Source: an uncultured Flavobacteriaceae bacterium (GTDB lineage: Bacteria > Bacteroidota > Bacteroidia > Flavobacteriales > Flavobacteriaceae). From it: a DNA stretch of 64,000 nucleotides. Where the stretch lies: positions 169,801 through 233,800 of the forward strand of contig CANKYF010000006.1 in the NCBI GenBank assembly GCA_947487895.1. The letters run 5' to 3'. A program made the translations under genes and the position numbers. The notes under the pieces are model-generated. The model was not told the DNA's origin. It ran no database searches and saw nothing but the letters and a program-made list of their open reading frames with translations. Shown piece by piece: positions 63,609 to 64,000 of this stretch (positions are counted from its first letter, which is position 1; the number at the start of each line of letters is the position of its first letter).

Positions 63609-63916
63609 TTGCTTCAATTAAATAAATCTCGTTTCTCTTTATTTTTTGGTTAATCTAGATATTCTTTAGTCTTTTATGTTTATATATTAAGAGTATGCTA
63701 TCATATATATAGGTATAGCATCAACCATTATTTGCATTTTGTGAGTATTCATTAGAGTTATTTTACGGTATCATATATAGGTACTTGCAGATTGCTTTTC
63801 AGTACTTCAATAATGATTGAATAATAAAGTCAAAAAAACTTTGAGATGTAAGATGGTGTGTGATAGTGATTTAAGATGGGATAAAAGAAATAGATAAAAA
63901 AGAGTTTAAAAAAGGC
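63609..63916. repeat. AT-rich region with direct and inverted repeats
   Basis: No gene supported. TATCATATATATAGGTA (63699-63715) recurs as TATCATATATAGGTA (63769-63783), and ATGCTAT (63695-63701) pairs with ATAGCAT (63715-63721). Such repeats could bind a regulator of the downstream promoter. Confidence 0.4.
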
Positions 63917-64000
63917 TTGTGGGAATAGAAAAGGGTTGTATATTTGCACCCGCAAAACGGCTAAGGTTTCCTTAGAAGTTAGGTAGAAGTTCACAGAAAT
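63917..64000 (+). promoter_or_regulatory. Strong promoter and probable rRNA operon leader
   Basis: TTG (63917-63919), exactly 19 nt, TATATTTG (63939-63946), then GCACCCGCAAAACGG and AAGTTCACAGAAAT. The layout TTTGCACCCGC ... AAGTTCA is what I remember upstream of 16S rRNA in flavobacteria. The rRNA itself lies beyond the window, so this is inference. Confidence 0.55.

Noticed and set aside
1..64000. CRISPR array, Cas gene, TnpB/IscB-type RNA-guided system or integrated phage
   Set aside because: No regularly spaced repeats and no protein with RuvC, HNH, Cas or phage structural motifs in any predicted protein.

Overview
The window is AT-rich DNA from a member of the Bacteroidota, almost certainly a marine or alga-associated Flavobacteriaceae. 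Reasons: a SusC/SusD pair, a T9SS type A sorting tail on a GH16 agarase, GSCFA, DUF4230, DUF5522, DUF4302 and GDYXXLXY families, many SPII lipoproteins, near absence of Shine-Dalgarno sequences, and promoters of the Bacteroidota type (TTG, about 19 nt, TAnnTTTG). Species cannot be fixed from sequence alone. No rRNA, tRNA, CRISPR array, integrase or transposase gene is visible.

Region 1 (1-4100) is a decaying accessory stretch: an internally deleted M23 peptidase pseudogene, small secreted and membrane proteins of unknown role, a TPR/AraC-type regulator and a broken LytS-type sensor kinase. Region 2 (4161-8525) is a 2-keto-3-deoxygluconate (KDG) module: sugar MFS transporter, LacI regulator, KDG kinase and KDPG aldolase, with two matching LacI-type operators in the divergent intergenic region. 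Region 3 (8641-24221) is mostly housekeeping: FKBP isomerase, Era, choice-of-anchor I lipoprotein, Der, a five-gene M23/MerR/LemA/TPM/TPM operon, AlaS, a GxxExxY nuclease-like gene between inverted 8-mer arrays, GSCFA, DUF4230 and an enoyl-CoA hydratase. Region 4 (24409-43691) holds an extended aromatic amino acid hydroxylase, small proteins (including a 57-aa DUF5522 protein), ACC deaminase-like enzyme, glucosaminidase, HemL, a membrane-protein cluster (YiaA, CPBP-like, DUF2157, GDYXXLXY), an MG2/plug protein, LysS, a Pmp3 peptide and LipB. Region 5 (43692-44569) is a DUF4240 gene between inverted repeats, inserted exactly at the 3' end of lipB, with a decayed copy of the lipB 3' end on its far side. 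Region 6 (44843-52311) has an orphan agarase, SelW-like protein, YejK/NdpA, OmpA, a large lipoprotein and RNase HII. Region 7 (52480-63608) is a SusC-SusD-zinc metallohydrolase-DUF4302 uptake operon with a duplicated promoter/leader, then a putative porin and a DUF418 protein. The last 100 bases carry a strong promoter and what looks like the leader of an rRNA operon lying beyond the window.

The most unusual signals are (i) the DUF4240 cassette at lipB, with hairpin ends resembling attC sites and a related repeat near 18,000; (ii) the GxxExxY gene bracketed by inverted 8-mer arrays; (iii) a duplicated SusC leader whose first copy ends at a terminator instead of a gene, and an unannotated terminator-ended small transcript near 12,465 that could form a 13-bp duplex with that leader; and (iv) the two-operator LacI switch of the KDG genes, which also shows that lacI starts at a TTG codon.
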